From Actinomadura luzonensis (GTDB lineage Bacteria; Actinomycetota; Actinomycetes; Streptosporangiales; Streptosporangiaceae), in assembly GCF_022664455.2 (NCBI RefSeq), contig NZ_JAKRKC020000001.1, positions 1,555,001 to 1,619,000 on the forward strand: DNA of 64,000 nucleotides. The letters are read 5' to 3'. A program made the position numbers and the translations under genes. The notes beneath the pieces are model-generated. The model did not search any database, was not told the origin of the DNA, and saw nothing but the letters and a program-made list of their open reading frames with translations. How positions within the stretch are numbered: the first letter of the stretch is position 1; each line of letters begins with the position of its first letter. This document shows positions 63,701-64,000 of this stretch, in pieces.

Positions 63701-64000
63701 ATGTTAGGTCGTGTCTTCATCGCTGTGGCCGCCCTGGCGGCCGTCGTGCTCGGCACGGACGGGACCGCCGCCGCGGCCGAGCCGGGCCCGGCCACCGCCG
63801 AGACGCGGGTCACGCCCGGGACGACGCAGGCGAAGGCCGAGGCCGACCCGGTGTGCGTCCGCGTCAAGGGCGCGGAGGCGTGCGTCGGCCCGGACGGCAG
63901 CGACCGCCCGGGCATCACGATCGAGGACACGGCCGGTGACCGGCTCCACGCCGCCGTCGAGTACTACCTCAACGGCTACCTCGGCACCGAGTACGTCGTC
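63701..64000 (+). CDS. Secreted protein, 3' end beyond window
   Basis: First 100 residues of an exported protein. The signal peptide MLGRVFIAVAALAAVVLG ends near TAAAAE. An Ala/Thr-rich linker follows, then a region with two cysteines (DPVCVRVKGAEACVGPDGSD) and VEYYLNGYLGTEYVV at the window end. The second codon is TTA (63704), extremely rare here, which would tie translation to the bldA-type leucyl tRNA. GAGG lies 6 bases before the ATG. No function can be assigned from this part. Confidence 0.7.
   Translation, partial: MLGRVFIAVAALAAVVLGTDGTAAAAEPGPATAETRVTPGTTQAKAEADPVCVRVKGAEACVGPDGSDRPGITIEDTAGDRLHAAVEYYLNGYLGTEYVV

Overview
This 64 kb window is very GC-rich, densely coded chromosomal DNA from a filamentous actinomycete. 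The evidence is bldC next to a valine dehydrogenase gene, a DUF397/Scr1-type regulator pair, a SapB-like class III lanthipeptide, abundant GTG starts, ATGA/GTGA gene overlaps, leaderless-looking starts and very rare TTA codons. A Streptosporangiaceae-type genus such as Nonomuraea is my best guess, but that is inference. No rRNA, tRNA, CRISPR array or phage block was seen.

Layout. 0-13.7 kb is a metabolic and housekeeping stretch: the end of a prolyl-oligopeptidase-family peptidase, an aldo/keto reductase, a flippase-like membrane protein with a kinase-like insert, a molybdopterin oxidoreductase, a lipoprotein hydrolase divergent from a PadR regulator, a GNAT acetyltransferase, a glyoxalase-fold protein, a methyltransferase, an acyl-CoA dehydrogenase and a metallo-beta-lactamase-fold protein. 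13.9-17.6 kb is a branched-chain 2-oxoacid dehydrogenase operon (bkdA-bkdB-bkdC, minus strand); its E3 partner is probably the lpdA gene at 56.3 kb. 17.8-21.7 kb holds purS, an RsbW-like ATPase, purQ and purL.

21.8-39.3 kb is an accessory region. It contains a collagen-like secreted protein, a membrane nucleotide cyclase followed by a CRP-family regulator, a TetR / MTHFR-like / double MFS efflux module sharing a 9-bp palindromic operator, an RsbW-like ATPase / XRE-DUF5753 / DUF397 module, an IS5-family insertion inserted in the DUF397 stop codon, a class III lanthipeptide locus (precursor, LanKC synthetase, ABC exporter candidate) and a PhoX phosphatase behind a PHO box. 39.4-48.7 kb returns to a block that I recall being syntenic in Streptomyces: a sterol-carrier-like protein, purF, purM, DUF3073, vdh, an unknown gene and bldC. 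A CGNR regulator / hydrolase pair with a striking 24-bp-periodic operator array sits inside it.

48.8-64 kb carries TetR and LacI regulators, a lipoprotein amidase translationally coupled to a GH20 hexosaminidase, pyrD with a response regulator, lpdA, an ECF41 sigma factor divergent from a Clp_N/HTH regulator with duplicated operators, several unknown proteins and a two-TM plus Macro-like protein resembling Thoeris effectors. The final gene is cut by the window end. Two genes (an MFS transporter and the sterol-carrier-like gene) are frameshifted.
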